DNA of 64,000 bases from assembly GCA_021234155.1 (NCBI GenBank), contig JAJEKV010000001.1:681927-745926 (forward strand), given 5' to 3'. Made by a program: the position numbers and the translations under genes. This document shows, in pieces, positions 44,167 through 55,620 of the stretch (position 1 is the first letter of the stretch; every line of letters begins with the position of its first letter). This DNA is from Isoetes taiwanensis. Its lineage: Eukaryota > Streptophyta > Lycopodiopsida > Isoetales > Isoetaceae. The notes under the pieces were generated by a model. It was not told the DNA's origin and ran no database searches. It saw only the letters and a program-made list of their open reading frames with translations.

Positions 44167-47100
44167 TCCCTTACGTGGAGTTACGGGAGGCAGCTAGTTG
44201 CTAGGGGTCACCGAGTGGAAGCACCCATCGCTCCCCCAACGCCACTCTTCAAAAGATTTCGAGGATTGGGAAGTTGGCCTACGCGGCATGGCATCCCGCA
44301 AGAATACGTCTTGGCGTGCATGGAAGTGTGCACGCGGCAGGGTGGCCGCACCATGAAGGACGGTGACTTCAACTATCGGAAGAGACCACCATGAACACCT
44401 AGAGCAAAGGGTGATTGAGCTACAAACTACTCATCGTGTCCGCTTGGTCCATGGGCATCACCGCTTGGGCCGAACGGGTGAGGTTGTGGATGACTATGCC
44501 CGCCACCGATGGAGACAACCACGGAGAGGGGCACCCGGGGATAGGCAAATCGATCGGCCGCGACCGTAGAGGATGCTTGTTTAAACTTAAGGACAAAGTG
44601 AAAGTAGATGTAAATGGTGCCGCATCGAAGTGCACGAATATACGTCGGCGCCGTTAACAACACACCGCCATGACCCTTTCACAAATGCGGATTGGTCCAT
44701 GCCCGCATCCTCGAATCGCTTGCGGCTGCCGCACAAGAGCTTAGAAGCATTGAATGACACGCGTCGCGTGGGACATCGCCAAGAGCACGGGGACCGCAAA
44801 ATACATATGACCGTAAGCCCGTTGAGCGAAGTCATATACCGATTCCAACATGTCGCAGAGGATGTGTGGCAACTGGCATACCGGCAGAGAATACTCGGTA
44901 AGAGCCCTAAAAAATTAAGATCCCATGGAGCAGTACATATTGTGATGCTTTCCATGTTTTTGTTCAATGATGTTGTCCATACTTTTATTTCAATAAGATC
45001 ACAATCGAAAATATTTTGTCATCCAATCTCACCACATTACACCTCGTGGCGGCGGTTTGGGTAACGGACCGGGAACGCCGAGAGCGGGATTGACGATTGG
45101 AAAGCCTCCGGAAGGTGATTTTTCACCAGCCCTGGAATCCGCATGCTGCCGAGCCCTTGGACCGGCCATGGATCCTAGTCATCCATGATGACGGATGTTG
45201 GAGGTCGCCAGGAGATGGAGCGCCCGGGGCGGTTGGGCCATGGATTCAACCTTCGCATAAATCATGGGAAGTTTCCGCTGACGGAGCAGTTGTACCGATT
45301 GCCGGGGTGTGGGGTTCCCGCTTTACATGCTCGCGCCGTAGAGGCCGCCGAGGGGCACCAGCGACATGCCCCAAGATAGCACTTGCGCCTTGTGTTTGAA
45401 ACGGATGGGCACAATCGGGGCCTAGGTCAATCACCATTGACATGGACGGCTGTGAGAGACGGGCTATCACGGAGGTCATGTCAGAAGACCCACATTGTTG
45501 GGCAGACGGTGAGCAGGTATGATGAGCGTGCATTGATTGTATCGCTTGATGGAGAACGACACTCATGGTTCTGACAAACAGGTTGCAGGCAATGTTCTTG
45601 CATGTTGGTTCCATATGAAACGCATGGCAAAATACTTGCTGCCACGCCCGGGCGGGAGGTGGCTTGAAGAGGGACGCGGCTCGGTATCGAAGTTGATGAC
45701 GAACCGAACCCCCTGCGCACCAACAGCTAGCTTGGCACAATTTCAACTTCTACTGAGAGAAAACCACATCATACAAGGGTGAGTGCACAACGACGCTTAG
45801 CTCATACATGTAGACGCAGGGCAAACATCCCGACCACTGGCGATGTAGGTACTTGAATCACAATTGGTCGAATGGGGCAACGTGGATGGTAAATGGCAAC
45901 GATACAAACGGATGTTCAACCATGCGGATGTGGATACGACAAACTACGTGGAAGCGCCTTTGAAAGTTCAAGACCCAAAACCCTGCAGTAAGGTCAATAT
46001 AAGGATGTACACGCCAGTGTCCCATCTTATAGGCTTTTCTGACGGACCTTGCCCGCTGGAGGCACAATCTTAACTCCGGTCGCGAAAGATGAAGTCTTGG
46101 TAAGTCCGTTTGGGTCCTACTTTTCAGATTTTTTCGTGCTCATTAGAGGTAATTTGAGATCTCATTTTGTCCCATTAAGGGATGCTTAAAAGCCACATCA
46201 GCTTTTTAAACCTGTCCAATAAGAGAAGAGCTCCAAAGGTATTTTATTCCAAAGATATGTGGCAGAAGTAATTAATGCAGTTCTAACTAACTTTTGCAGT
46301 GTCATTTTTCTACTATAACTTTTGATCAAAAACTCCGATTCGAACATTATTTGTGGCAATGGATTCGTCTCCTCAAGATCTTTCTAATGACAATCCATTG
46401 TTATATCTTTTGGGATGTAAATATATAAGAAAAGAGCAAAACCATATTTTTAAGGTTAACACATATGGCTTGTATTGAAATACATCATAACCATATATCA
46501 CTTGAAAGATCTTTTCATTCTGCATCTAATGCAACAAACGCCGCAGCATTTTCATGAGTAGATCAAAAGTTATAGGGAAAAAACGATGGCAATGAAGTTG
46601 TTAATGCTGCATTAATTGCAGTTTGATGTAGAGTACTCATTCTATTGGAGGATTCTTATGGGGACAAAAGGAGATCTCAAATTACCTCTAATGTCTGTCC
46701 TATCGCCGACCCTCACCGATGTTTTTCTGTCCAGCCGAGTATGGACGTTATAGCACACGTTCATATCCGAAGAGACATGCGGGTGCTCACTCGCTTATCC
46801 AGTCCTTGCACGATAACCCCAACGCCATTCGCCTCGAAGATGCTACCGACGTCAGGCTATCTATGGCAAGTCAGTCAACAGAGGATTTGAGATACACTCA
46901 GCCATGAGAATGCGATATTGGATTGTTCATGCCCCCATGCCGTGTGCAAACATCTCATAGCGGAGACTACTTCCTTAGCGCCAGCCACCCCCGTTGTTCA
47001 ATGAGCTATTCGAACCGACAATTCATTCCGCCCCTTGCCTCCAAGATCGCCGCTCCCGCTAACGACGTCCATGTAATCCCGTTGCTACAACAGTGGGATG

Positions 47101-47761
47101 TGTTGCTCATGGCGAACACCAACTGCGGCAGCCACCATGCAAAATGCCGATGCTCTTGACCCAGCAGAGGTGCGTGACATGATTTCCAAGGTTCGGCAGA
47201 TCCGATTCTATAGAGACGCCCAGCCCGCCTGCTCACGCCTACCATGGCGGTATGGCGCATAAAGCGAGAACATGCCCGGGCAAAGGGAGTCCACAGATGG
47301 CGCAAAGGGCCACCGCTCTGTAGGGACCAACCGCCACGACCTCGCTGCGCCGCGGACGAGGGGCCACACTCGAAGTCGATGGGGCACAACCCAAGATTTA
47401 AGTAATGTACACACCACACGCTATAATTTTGGGGTGGACATTTGTAAGTTTTAAATCATTTAACTATTTAAGCAACCTTTTCTCGTTACAAGAAGCTCAA
47501 TTACCACTAACAAAGGACCACCGAAGCCTTTGTCGGCATTCAAAGACACCCTACAATAAAGCGGCCCACTACTACAGGCCACTCATTCCTAAAACCGCAG
47601 ACATCTTGCGCCAGGTAATGAGGCCCCCGCTACTGGCACAATTGTATCCGCCCGGCCTTCGCCACACGATCGCACGAAGCCGCCGTGATGATGAAGCCAA
47701 TATGCATGCCGTGATGTGTTGTTATCGATTTGTAGCGGGCATCATCCTGGTTGCGCCGTGA
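44167..47761 (+). pseudogene. Decayed coding block, weakly MULE transposase-like
   Basis: A series of GC-rich + frames broken by shifts and AT-rich inserts. At 45383-45574 QSPLTWTAVRDGLSRRS is followed by VSRYDERALIVSLDGERHSW. After a frame change at about 45580, ACWFHMKRMAKYLLP and RWLEEGRGSVSKLM follow. In Mutator-like transposases a W-x3-L helix, an Asp-Glu-x-AL segment and a C-x-FH helix come in this order around the second catalytic Asp, so I read this as a decayed MULE core; this is inference. Donor-like GTAAGA (44900), GTAAGT (46100) and GTAAGT (47444) sites suggest introns, one with a TTACAAG acceptor near 47490. Later parts (YYRPLIPKTADILRQVMRPP at 47570) are unassigned. Confidence 0.35.
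46141..46693. mobile_element. MITE-like element with 33-bp inverted ends
   Basis: CATTAGAGGTAATTTGAGATC with continuation to TTTTGTCCC (46141-46173) is the reverse complement of 46661-46693 with one mismatch. The 553-bp interior is AT-rich and non-coding, in sharp contrast to the GC-rich coding block on both sides, so it is an insertion. No clear target duplication is visible (CGTGCT left, TCTGTC right), so the superfamily is undetermined. A GTAAGT site just left of it means it might lie in an intron. Confidence 0.85.
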
Positions 47762-48056
47762 CGCCCTCCCCCCCCACGTATCGTACCCGGTGGTGCCCCC
47801 AATCGCCAAAGAGCCGCCGCTGCTCGCATAAAGACACCGCAGATGAGATCACGACAATGGAGCACATACGCCGCATGAGGCAAGCACAAGAAACACTCAC
47901 GAGCAAAGCGCGGAGAGGTTGAGACGAACTCCTGAGACTCCTGGGCGTGTGGGAAGGTTGTCGAAGTACCACCACCCCACATGATCGTCGTTTCCAAGGC
48001 CCAGGCGGCGGCGCAGGTCCGCGTCTCGTATGAGGGTAACGAGCATCCAATGGCCA
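47740..48056 (-). pseudogene. Ulp1-like (C48) cysteine protease, catalytic exon
   Basis: The exon begins at 48056 after a TGCAG acceptor and reads GHWMLVTLIRDADLRRRLGL, then WWYFDNLPTRPGVSG. GHW and YFDNL match the His and Asp segments of Ulp1/SENP peptidases, which remove SUMO or act in transposons. About 40 residues later, in a frame shifted by one base near 47900, RDLICGVFMRAAAALW matches the catalytic-Cys segment (usually Q-x4-DCGVF). The oxyanion Gln and the Asp before Cys are not conserved here. The matching upstream exon is at 53038-53245 across an intron. A GTGAGT at the shift could instead mark another intron. It converges tail to tail with the + strand MULE-like block. Confidence 0.6.
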
Positions 48057-50468
48057 CTGCAGGCAAGGCAAGGAGCCCAAAAAACAATCAATATTAGTTT
48101 TTTACATCAATTTCTACATAAAACCACTATAAAAAACAAATGTTACTAAGTGGGTTAATGTGTTGAATAACCACTAATAGTTACACGATATGGTTCTTAT
48201 GTATGATTTTTCCATTTAGCTTGTTACCATAGTTAAGCATGATGGTTATTTATGATAGTTTGTTTGTTTGGTTTATAGTAGTGTTTTATTGCTCAATTTT
48301 ATCTTTGTGTATTGATTAGTAAGGCCATAAAACCACTAGCAATTTTGACTTTAATTATTTGTCTAATTTAAAGTGCTTTTCTAATGAAATTACCTACCTT
48401 ATGTCTTATGAATTAACGTTGCTTCCTACAATAAAATGTCGTAATTTTTTATGGACTAACTACCAATAGTTTTTGCACTAAGATAGTGAATGTTTATTGT
48501 CTTGATTGGCATTGGTTTAGTGAACAAAATGAGGAATGCTTTTAGTTGAGAACAATTGCCATTTCAAGTCATAAACGATGATGAGTTTCTCCATCACATT
48601 GCTAGTGGTCTTTTGGTCCATGCACAACCACCCCATTTGGTGGTCCATGTATAGTTTTTTCATGTTGTTTCTGCAAAACAATAGCAAAAAGCTATGGATG
48701 TGTTTTTTTTCAACCTTTTTAAAAGCTACACGTGTACATGTAGCTATTTTTCTTTTTCCACATAGTTTTTTCCTCCTCCGTGAGTTGTTTTTACCAATAA
48801 ATGACATGTGGTTTAATAGAATATGGACATGTGGCTTTTTAAAATAATGGTTTTTTGAACACTTATTCTACTTTTAAACATTGAACTCAATTTCATAAAG
48901 TAAGTTCATTCAAAAAGTACTTTTGGCTTAATTGTGCTTTGCTTATTTTTAAGAAGCCGTTTGGGAATCGAACCCAAATAAATCCATTTTTAGGCAACGA
49001 TATTATAACAATCCTAGATAAACTGCATGATCCAAGCCTAACAATCTTAATAAAATATACAAAGCATTTAATGGACTTCAGGTTCAGGGTTTCTGGAAGG
49101 GATAAAACGTATCAAGAAAGAAAGACAACCCATACCTGGATGAATAAAAGTGGCTTTCCAATGTCCATGGCCAGGTAGACATTTGCATTCAGTGAATAGC
49201 TACAGAACGTAAAGCCAAAATCCATTTTGAAGCTGATGTAAATGTCCTTCATGTCATTGCATTCCAACTACATCATAAAGGCCCAAAAAGGGCATGCTTA
49301 ATCGATTTTTTAATTCAGAAGATGAGCAAAATGAACATGAAAGCGTAAGTTAACACTGATATCATGATATACAAGTTACATTAGTTGCTTCTATTTCTTT
49401 TCTAAACGATAAACTTAATAGCAAACAAAATAAAGGGGATACCGTCTGGAGCAGTGGTCTGATAATGTTGGTTCTTCCAAATCCGTCTGCTACATGCCAT
49501 GCTCCTGCTCTGGCCCGTTGCCAATCTAAATTTTTCAAAGGAGCATAATAAATTGTGAAAGTCTAAATAGGTAGGAAGCTGAACAGTAAAGAAAGAAGGG
49601 CAAAAATCTCCCAAATTGTCAAGAGTAACATCTGTGATAGCTTCAGAAAAGAAAACTCCTTTGTTGCAGATGAGGTCCATTTTGTTTGAATCGAAGGGAC
49701 GAATCCTTCCTGTGAGGTTGAAGAAATGAGACAAAGCTTTGGCAAAAAAGCTATGAAAAAAAATGTGGACGAAAAGAAGAAGCAAACCTGATGGGTACGG
49801 GATTCTGGGTTCGGATCCATGACGCGGCTGTTTAAGGCGCACAATAGCAGCGCCAAATGATTTAAGGACAAAGCATTCCCTATAGCATAGCATTTCCCTA
49901 GCCCATAGCATTACCCTAGCTTCTCTATGCTGACTACCCGATTATTTATGCTCCATAGCATTTTCCTGGCTACTTGATGCTACTTATCTCTGTAAATGAT
50001 CAAAAAGATTGCTTTACTCCAACTCTCTCCCACAAATCTACAACCCGCGAGAACTGCCATGCAAAAGAATGAAAAGAAAGCATCTACAAGACTCACTGCA
50101 CTATTTCCATAGCTAGAAAGATCAAGAACAGGAAGAAAAGAATAAAGAAAGAGAAGAGAAAGAAACAAGCAGATCCTATAGCAGCAGCGCGACAATACCT
50201 ACAGCAGCGCGGCGCCTTCAATCCGTCATCGTTTCTGCTCTGCTCTGCAAGGCGCACAACGAAGGCGGCAAATTGGAAAGAAAAAATAAAATGCCAGGGA
50301 TCACGATTTTGCCCATTAATCTCGGCCGTTAAGTTTGTAAGATAAAAGGAGGATCGCAATCTCAGCCATTCATATTCATTCCAGCCGTTGCATTATCATA
50401 GCTGACAAAAAATTATTTAAAATTCCTCCTCACCACAGGTTTTATTTGCTTCTATCTTTTAATCCGTC

Positions 50469-50644
50469 CTTATAAGGGACGCCTCACATGTCACCGGCAA
50501 GTTTTTGTCGGACGTCAAGTCGTTGAGCTGCTCAGGTATAAACTGCTCCAGCAGTTCGGGGACGAACGGCTCAGACGTCAAACTGGTCGTCTCAGATGAA
50601 CTACATGTGAATACCTAAAGATTTACATGTGAGGCGCCTCTAAG
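50469..50644. mobile_element. Small MITE-like inverted-repeat element
   Basis: CTTATAAGGGACGCCTCACATGT (left, 50469-50491) pairs with ACATGTGAGGCGCCTCTAAG (right, 50625-50644) with a 3-base gap and one or two mismatches. The 130-bp interior has CAG(A)CGTC and GCTGCTC words. No target duplication is evident. Confidence 0.65.
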
Positions 50645-51582
50645 TTCTATCGATCTGACCGTTTCCCACCCTTGGATCAAGCTATGGTTATTTCTCATAC
50701 TCATCCTAATATTCGTTTTTGTAGAATATTTCAGTGATTATCGTAATAATCTCGTGAATATTTTTTTCAAGAAAAGATATTGTCGCAAAATCCGTTCTGG
50801 CATAGCTCTGTTTCAAGCTCTATTCCAGCATACCCTCTTCTATATCATTCCTGCTTTATTCAATATCTCTATTCGGCCATTTGCTTTGCGAGGCCATTTG
50901 CTCTGCGAGGCTTGAGAAAAAATCCGCAAAATACTAGAACCAGAAATGATCCAAGAACCGCAAAATACCAGAGCCATTTGCTCCAAGAACAAAAAATGCT
51001 TGGATCTTTGCACAAACCTGGCGCCCTTGATTCTTCCTTTGTGATCTAGTAATGGCATTTCAGGAATGTCATGCAATATATATGGCGGCTCATTCTATAG
51101 TAGAACCCACAGAAAAAAGAATCCAAATGGATAAAGATAGAGCCCACACGAATCCATGCCTCCTTCTTCTGAGGATGCAAATTTGAAAAGAAATCTGCTC
51201 CGTTCTGCAGTTGTTTGGTGCAGATGCAACATGATAGCTACCATTTATTTTTCTTGTAGAGATCAATGAAGGGCTCCTTTCTATCTTGAGAAACCGACGC
51301 AGTTGAGAAGGGCGAGTGCTTTCTTTCCGTCGATCATGGCCATGGCCAAGCCCTCACAAGGATTAAACTACAGCAACTATTTGCTTGGCAAAAGCTCAGC
51401 GAAAGGAAACACGGCATTTGAGCTCTGATAACATTTATACATCTGGAGCACTTTTCCTGCGAGAGCTTCATATCCTTCCAAAATCATATCCTTAAGCTTG
51501 AACCCAAACTTTTCAAGGAACAACAAACTGGTAACACATATAGAAGAACAAAAGATGTCAGAACATGCTCGGACTGCGGTTT

Positions 51583-51712
51583 AAGGGAGGTCAACCCTCC
51601 GGTCAACCCTCCCTTCTCGAAAATTACGGCAACAACCTCTCGGCACCACGCCTCAAGTGTTTTGTCGTAATTTTCTTGACGGGAGGGTTAACCTCCTCAA
51701 AAATTCCCCTTA
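51583..51712. mobile_element. Foldback element, about 130 bp
   Basis: The left arm AAGGGAGGTCAACCCTCC through CGAAAATTACGGCAACA pairs imperfectly with the right arm GTCGTAATTTTCTTGACGGG through AAAAATTCCCCTT. Arms of about 50 bp leave a short AT/GC-mixed centre. The left arm also holds a direct repeat of GGTCAACCCTCC. It lies in the inferred Ulp1 intron. Confidence 0.65.
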
Positions 51713-51839
51713 AAGAAGGAAGGCGGATCGAACACCCCCGACAAAACAAAACACTTCCATATTATGGACGGAAAACTTCCCATTTCATCGCAACTATCCT
51801 CGTGTTGTAACCTAATCTAGTAAGGTTGCGGTAATTTAT

Positions 51840-52640
51840 CTGCAATGTAAAGAAAATTAAACTATTAGCAAAGCATATAAGTATGCTATAGCAAGGTTAA
51901 AAATATAAATAGAAGTTCTAACAAACTAACGCTGAAATTTATAGTATCTCGTCTTTTCTTGAACAATGTTGGCAAGCACGAGGAGAAAGATAATGGCCTT
52001 ATGTATTTTGAACGTTTGATCCTTAGAAAGGCTACTTGTCTATGGGTATTGATTCGCAACAACCACAAGGGAAAAATGAAAAGAGAATTGAAGATGCAAG
52101 GAACTTTGAAAAGAGAGTTAAAATGTGTGTGATGTTGCTGGTGGTTAAACAACTGCACCAAATTCAACTCAATGTTTCAGCCACATTGTTTTTCGTGTTT
52201 GTTCACATATAACGATGCCATCTCTAATCAGAATGGTAGACATTTGTAGGATTGATCATGCCATCTTTTACACTTACCATCACCGATTATAATGCCATAC
52301 AATGCTTTATGACTAGAAGACTATGCCTAAAGTCTAAGGAATTGTAGATTATGTCAATGGAAGCCAAGAATAATAAAAAAGCTATCCTTGACATCATATT
52401 CTTTAGTGTCCATCCTCTTACTCAATATTGCCATATGGATGGACCATTATTTATAGTCAAACTATAAGATCGAAGCACATATCATTAGCCACCACGCCTT
52501 TCAATACCGGACTCAACATTTAGCGTCAGTAGATTAACATGACAATAAAATCTTTTCAATTCAATTCCGCTCTCTGATTTATACTTGTATTTGACTCTTT
52601 GATTGAATAAAGTCCGGACGCCCTTTCAACAAAAATATAA
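51840..52640. other. AT-rich intronic or spacer sequence
   Basis: No coding motifs. It ends near 52630-52652 with a short (TATAA)n microsatellite (about AATATAATATAATATAAT). Confidence 0.5.
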
Positions 52641-53037
52641 TATAATATAATGTCGATTGAGTAATACCGGGCAAAATCAAACTAGCTTTTAGACCATGTC
52701 ATAAGTCGTAGAGTTATTTTATCAAACCATTACTAGTTTTGATGAACTACTATAGTGCGCATGAAACAATCTCATAAACCATAACTAGTTTTAACAAACT
52801 AACTTTCACATCTAAAACCACCATTCATAACCGCTATCAACCCCAACAAACCACTATGATATGTGGTTTTCTTCTATCAAATAAAATCATGCATAAAGAA
52901 CCACATATATCATGGTTTTTAGATGATCTGACATTGGTTAAGTATAATAGTTTAGTTTTGGGCTCCTTGTGCGATGTAGTGATTTTAACAATGCTCTGTG
53001 CACCAATTGAAACTAAAGCAAAGAACTGCGTACTTAC

Positions 53038-53245
53038 TTTGTGACGATGGGCCATAGGATCAGACGAAGTGTACCCCAATCAGGATGCTCAGCAGGAAGA
53101 AAGTGGGAGACGCACTCCTCAGGAGACACGTTGTGTGTCTCCGACTGGACGTAGTCGTGGTAGACACGAGGGTCCACCATTAACAACTCGCGACGCTCCG
53201 CTTCAGGTAGCATGTGACGCAAGGCACTACGTACATGGAACTCTA
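53038..53245 (-). pseudogene. Ulp1-like gene, exon before the catalytic His
   Basis: The minus-strand frame reads FHVRSALRHMLPEAERRELL, VDPRVYHDYVQSETHNVS and PDWGTLRLILWPIVT, then the GTAAGT donor. A stop lies upstream of FHV, and an acceptor-like ACTAG is at about 53245. A GAG-GTGCGT donor near 53294 would link to an earlier GC-rich exon ending GPVGGGTYHSLDE. In Ulp1 peptidases this region supplies the strand leading into HW. No ATG is assigned. Confidence 0.5.
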
Positions 53246-53294
53246 GTGGTTAGATGTCGACATCAATAGATACAAACTAAAACGGACACGCACC

Positions 53295-54420
53295 TCATCA
53301 AGACTGTGATATGTCCCTCCTCCCACCGGCCCATCTGGGTGTGCAAGCCTCGGCGAGGTCAACAGCGAGTTGCACGCCGCCAGATAAGGCCACCTCCCGC
53401 AGCTACCTCCGTGTGGCGACGCTTATCCGACGCCTCCTCGCATCACAAGATGCGCAGATCTCGCGATCCGCCGCTGGCCGTGAGAAGTGGGTGAACACCC
53501 TAACCTCCTCCCCTTAAGAGGGACCGGTCGGCACCGCCGGATCCGCAAGTGCTCGTGAACTGCGTTTACCTTCAGGCGTGCGGCCGACCAACCTCGAATG
53601 GGTACACACACACCAGGTAGCTCCGGATGGTGTGCCCGCTAAACTCTCCAAGGTGGTACATGAAGAAACCGCTGGCTCGGTCTCATCCATGCCTGATTCC
53701 CTCGACATCATGGCCGGGCGAAATGGCGAGGTCAAAGTGTGTGCCATACAGGTACTGCCATTGCGGGTCTCACTATGTCACCGAAGACTGGGCGGCCCTC
53801 GCCGGTCAGCATCGTCATAACAAGAAGTTTCCTATGGAAGGAGGGGTGGCCATATATGTATTAGCTTTAAGAACGGACGGTCCCATGAGAGGGGCCTCGC
53901 TGGCCCCACCTCCAGTCTCCCTACCTCCCTCGACCGAACTCGCCCATGCCCTGGCATGCAATTCACCATGGGGAGGGCTAATGAGGGACTGCGAGGGTGT
54001 GTGGACGCCGCTGGCTACCAAACACTTTGTGAAGATGGACCTCTTTCGTGAATCCTCCGCCGCCGTGATCCCCGGTGAGCCCAAGAGCCTAGCAGCCCCG
54101 CCTGCGCAAATGACCACCCATCCCTCCTGCGCAATGGCCTGCCTATCGAGGCAGGCATGTGCGTCCTATCCTCCCCCGGACGCCACCTCTGGGTACCAGC
54201 TCCGCTCTAATGGAACCTTCATAAAAGGGTCGATCCTCTCGCGGCCCCCCGGCCTCGGCCGGTGAGTTGGCCTGCGGAACATGGCGCCCCGCCCCTCGTG
54301 AAAGGCATCCAAGGCGGCCCTCGGGTTAGGGACATGTTGTAGGTGCATTGTTGTTGCGCCTTGCCGCCTCGCTTCTCGTGGTCTTGGCAGCCTCCAACTC
54401 AATTTAAGGAGCCGATCGGT
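53295..54420 (-). pseudogene. GC-rich upstream part of the Ulp1-like gene
   Basis: GC-rich like the other exons. Open minus frames (54402-54166, 54117-53815, 53747-53514) and their + shadows show no named domain. Protein-like parts are VPNPRAALDAFHEGRGAMFR (about 54340-54280) and LTSPRLAHPDGPVGGG before 53295. Exon structure is unresolved. The block ends abruptly near 54410 at CGATCGGTTACCGATCG, a perfect dyad, where AT-rich repeat begins. Confidence 0.35.
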
Positions 54421-54432
54421 TACCGATCGTTA
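54408..54432. other. CGATCGG-TTA-CCGATCG palindrome at block edge
   Basis: A perfect 7-bp inverted repeat around TTA marks the sharp boundary between the GC-rich block and the HSE-like repeat. It could be part of an element end. Confidence 0.55.
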
Positions 54433-54449
54433 CCCATTGTTAAGGTGGT

Positions 54450-55380
54450 GTAAAGTGGGGCAGTGAGTAGCATGGTTTCTAACATTTGGGATTACGACGC
54501 TCCTATGGCTTCTAACATTTTGATCGAGCTTGCAATGCTTCAAAACTTTCTATTTTTGAATGAGGTCATACCCATAAGCATCTAGGACATGCCAAAACAT
54601 TCTATTTTGATTGTTTGTAAAATTTTAAAGACTTTTTATTTTTGGACTGAGCCGCTTGCTCATGAGCATCCGAAAGTATGTAGAACATTCTATTTTGCCT
54701 TTTTGCATTCTTTTGAAAAAAAAAACCATCTATTCTTTTTCCGACGCTTTATCCATTTAGCATCTAGAAAAATTCTAGAACTATCTAGAATATTCTATTT
54801 TGAGTTCTTGCAAGTTTTTAGAAAAACTTTCTAGTTTTAAACTCGGAGTGTTTATTCATGAGCATTTAGAACATTCTAGAACTATCTAGAATATCCCATT
54901 TTGAGCTTTTGCAAGTTCAATAAAACTTTCTATTTTTAGACTAATTTGCTATTCTTGGCATTAGACTGAGGTGCCTACCCATGAGCATCTAGAACATTCC
55001 AAAACATTCTATTTTAGTTGTTTGTAAAATTTCAAAAACTTTTTATTTTTAGACTGAACTGCTTGGTTGTGAGCATGAGTATCTGGAACATTCTACTTTA
55101 TCTTTTTGTGTTCTTTAAAAAAAAAAAACTTCCTATTTTTTTACTGAGGTGTTTATCTATGAGCATCTAGAACATTCTAGAACTATCTACAATATTCTAT
55201 TCTAAATTCTTGCAATTTTTGAAAAAACTTTCTATTTTTAAACTGGGGTGCTTGTCTATGAGCATCTCAACATTCTAGAACTATGTACAACATCCTATTT
55301 TAAATTTTTGCAAGTTTCAATTGAACTTTCTATTGTTAGACTAACTTACTATTTTTGACAACTTCTATTTTAGAAGGTGA
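54450..55380. repeat. HSE-rich repeat, right copy
   Basis: Same opening (GGGGCAGTGAGTAGCATGG, TTTCTAACATTT) and block order as 41771-42590, but with more internal units: about seven CATGAGCATCTAGAACATTC-like blocks spaced 90-130 bp apart. Perfect GAA-nn-TTC-nn-GAA patterns are at 54869-54881 and 55170-55182. It lies in direct orientation to the left copy, 11.85 kb away across the GC-rich block. Confidence 0.8.
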
Positions 55381-55384
55381 TTAT

Positions 55385-55620
55385 CCATGCTTGTTGACCA
55401 GTCAAAGCTCATTCTAGAACTTCCTCAAACATTCTAGAACTTCTAGAACTATCTAGAATGTTTTAGAAATTTGTAGAGCATTCGAGAAGATTCTAGAATG
55501 TTCTAGAGCCATCTAGAATGTTATTGAATATTTTAAAATACCTCCAAAGTTTCTAGAACATTCCATAATTTGTTGAAACATCCTAGAACTTTTAGAGCAT
55601 TCTAGAACTTTCTAGCCAAG
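55385..55620. repeat. Dense TTCTAGAA array
   Basis: More than a dozen TTCTAGAA/GAACATTC words occur in about 235 bp, such as CATTCTAGAACTTCTAGAAC and GATTCTAGAATGTTCTAGAG. This is alternating GAA and TTC at near five-base phasing, the arrangement bound by heat-shock factors. Whether it is functional or a by-product of a simple repeat cannot be told. Confidence 0.75.

Larger units (their letters stand above)
48057..53037 (-). other. Inferred 4.98-kb intron in the Ulp1-like gene
   Basis: On the minus strand the donor is AAA-GTAAGT (G at 53037) and the acceptor is TTGCCTGCAG (ending at 48057). Joining the exons gives LRLILWPIVTN followed by GHWMLVTL, an in-frame phase-2 junction that recreates the hydrophobic strand before the catalytic His in Ulp1 proteases. 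The interval is AT-rich and without a supported gene. It contains two inverted-repeat elements (50469-50644 and 51583-51712) and, near both edges, AACCACTA-type words. A GATTCCCA string near 48960 is not a tRNA. Confidence 0.6.

Noticed and set aside
45246-45746. 166-codon minus frame in the GC-rich block
   Set aside because: The opposite strand shows the more ordered MULE-like segments; high GC makes long antisense frames likely.
48950-48985. TTTGGGAATCGAACCCAAAT, possible tRNA T-arm
   Set aside because: The matching 5' acceptor arm and anticodon arm are absent; it reads as a chance hairpin in the intron.
49402-49911. 169-codon minus frame inside the inferred Ulp1 intron
   Set aside because: No motif, mixed composition, and no splice context. 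Left as intron content.
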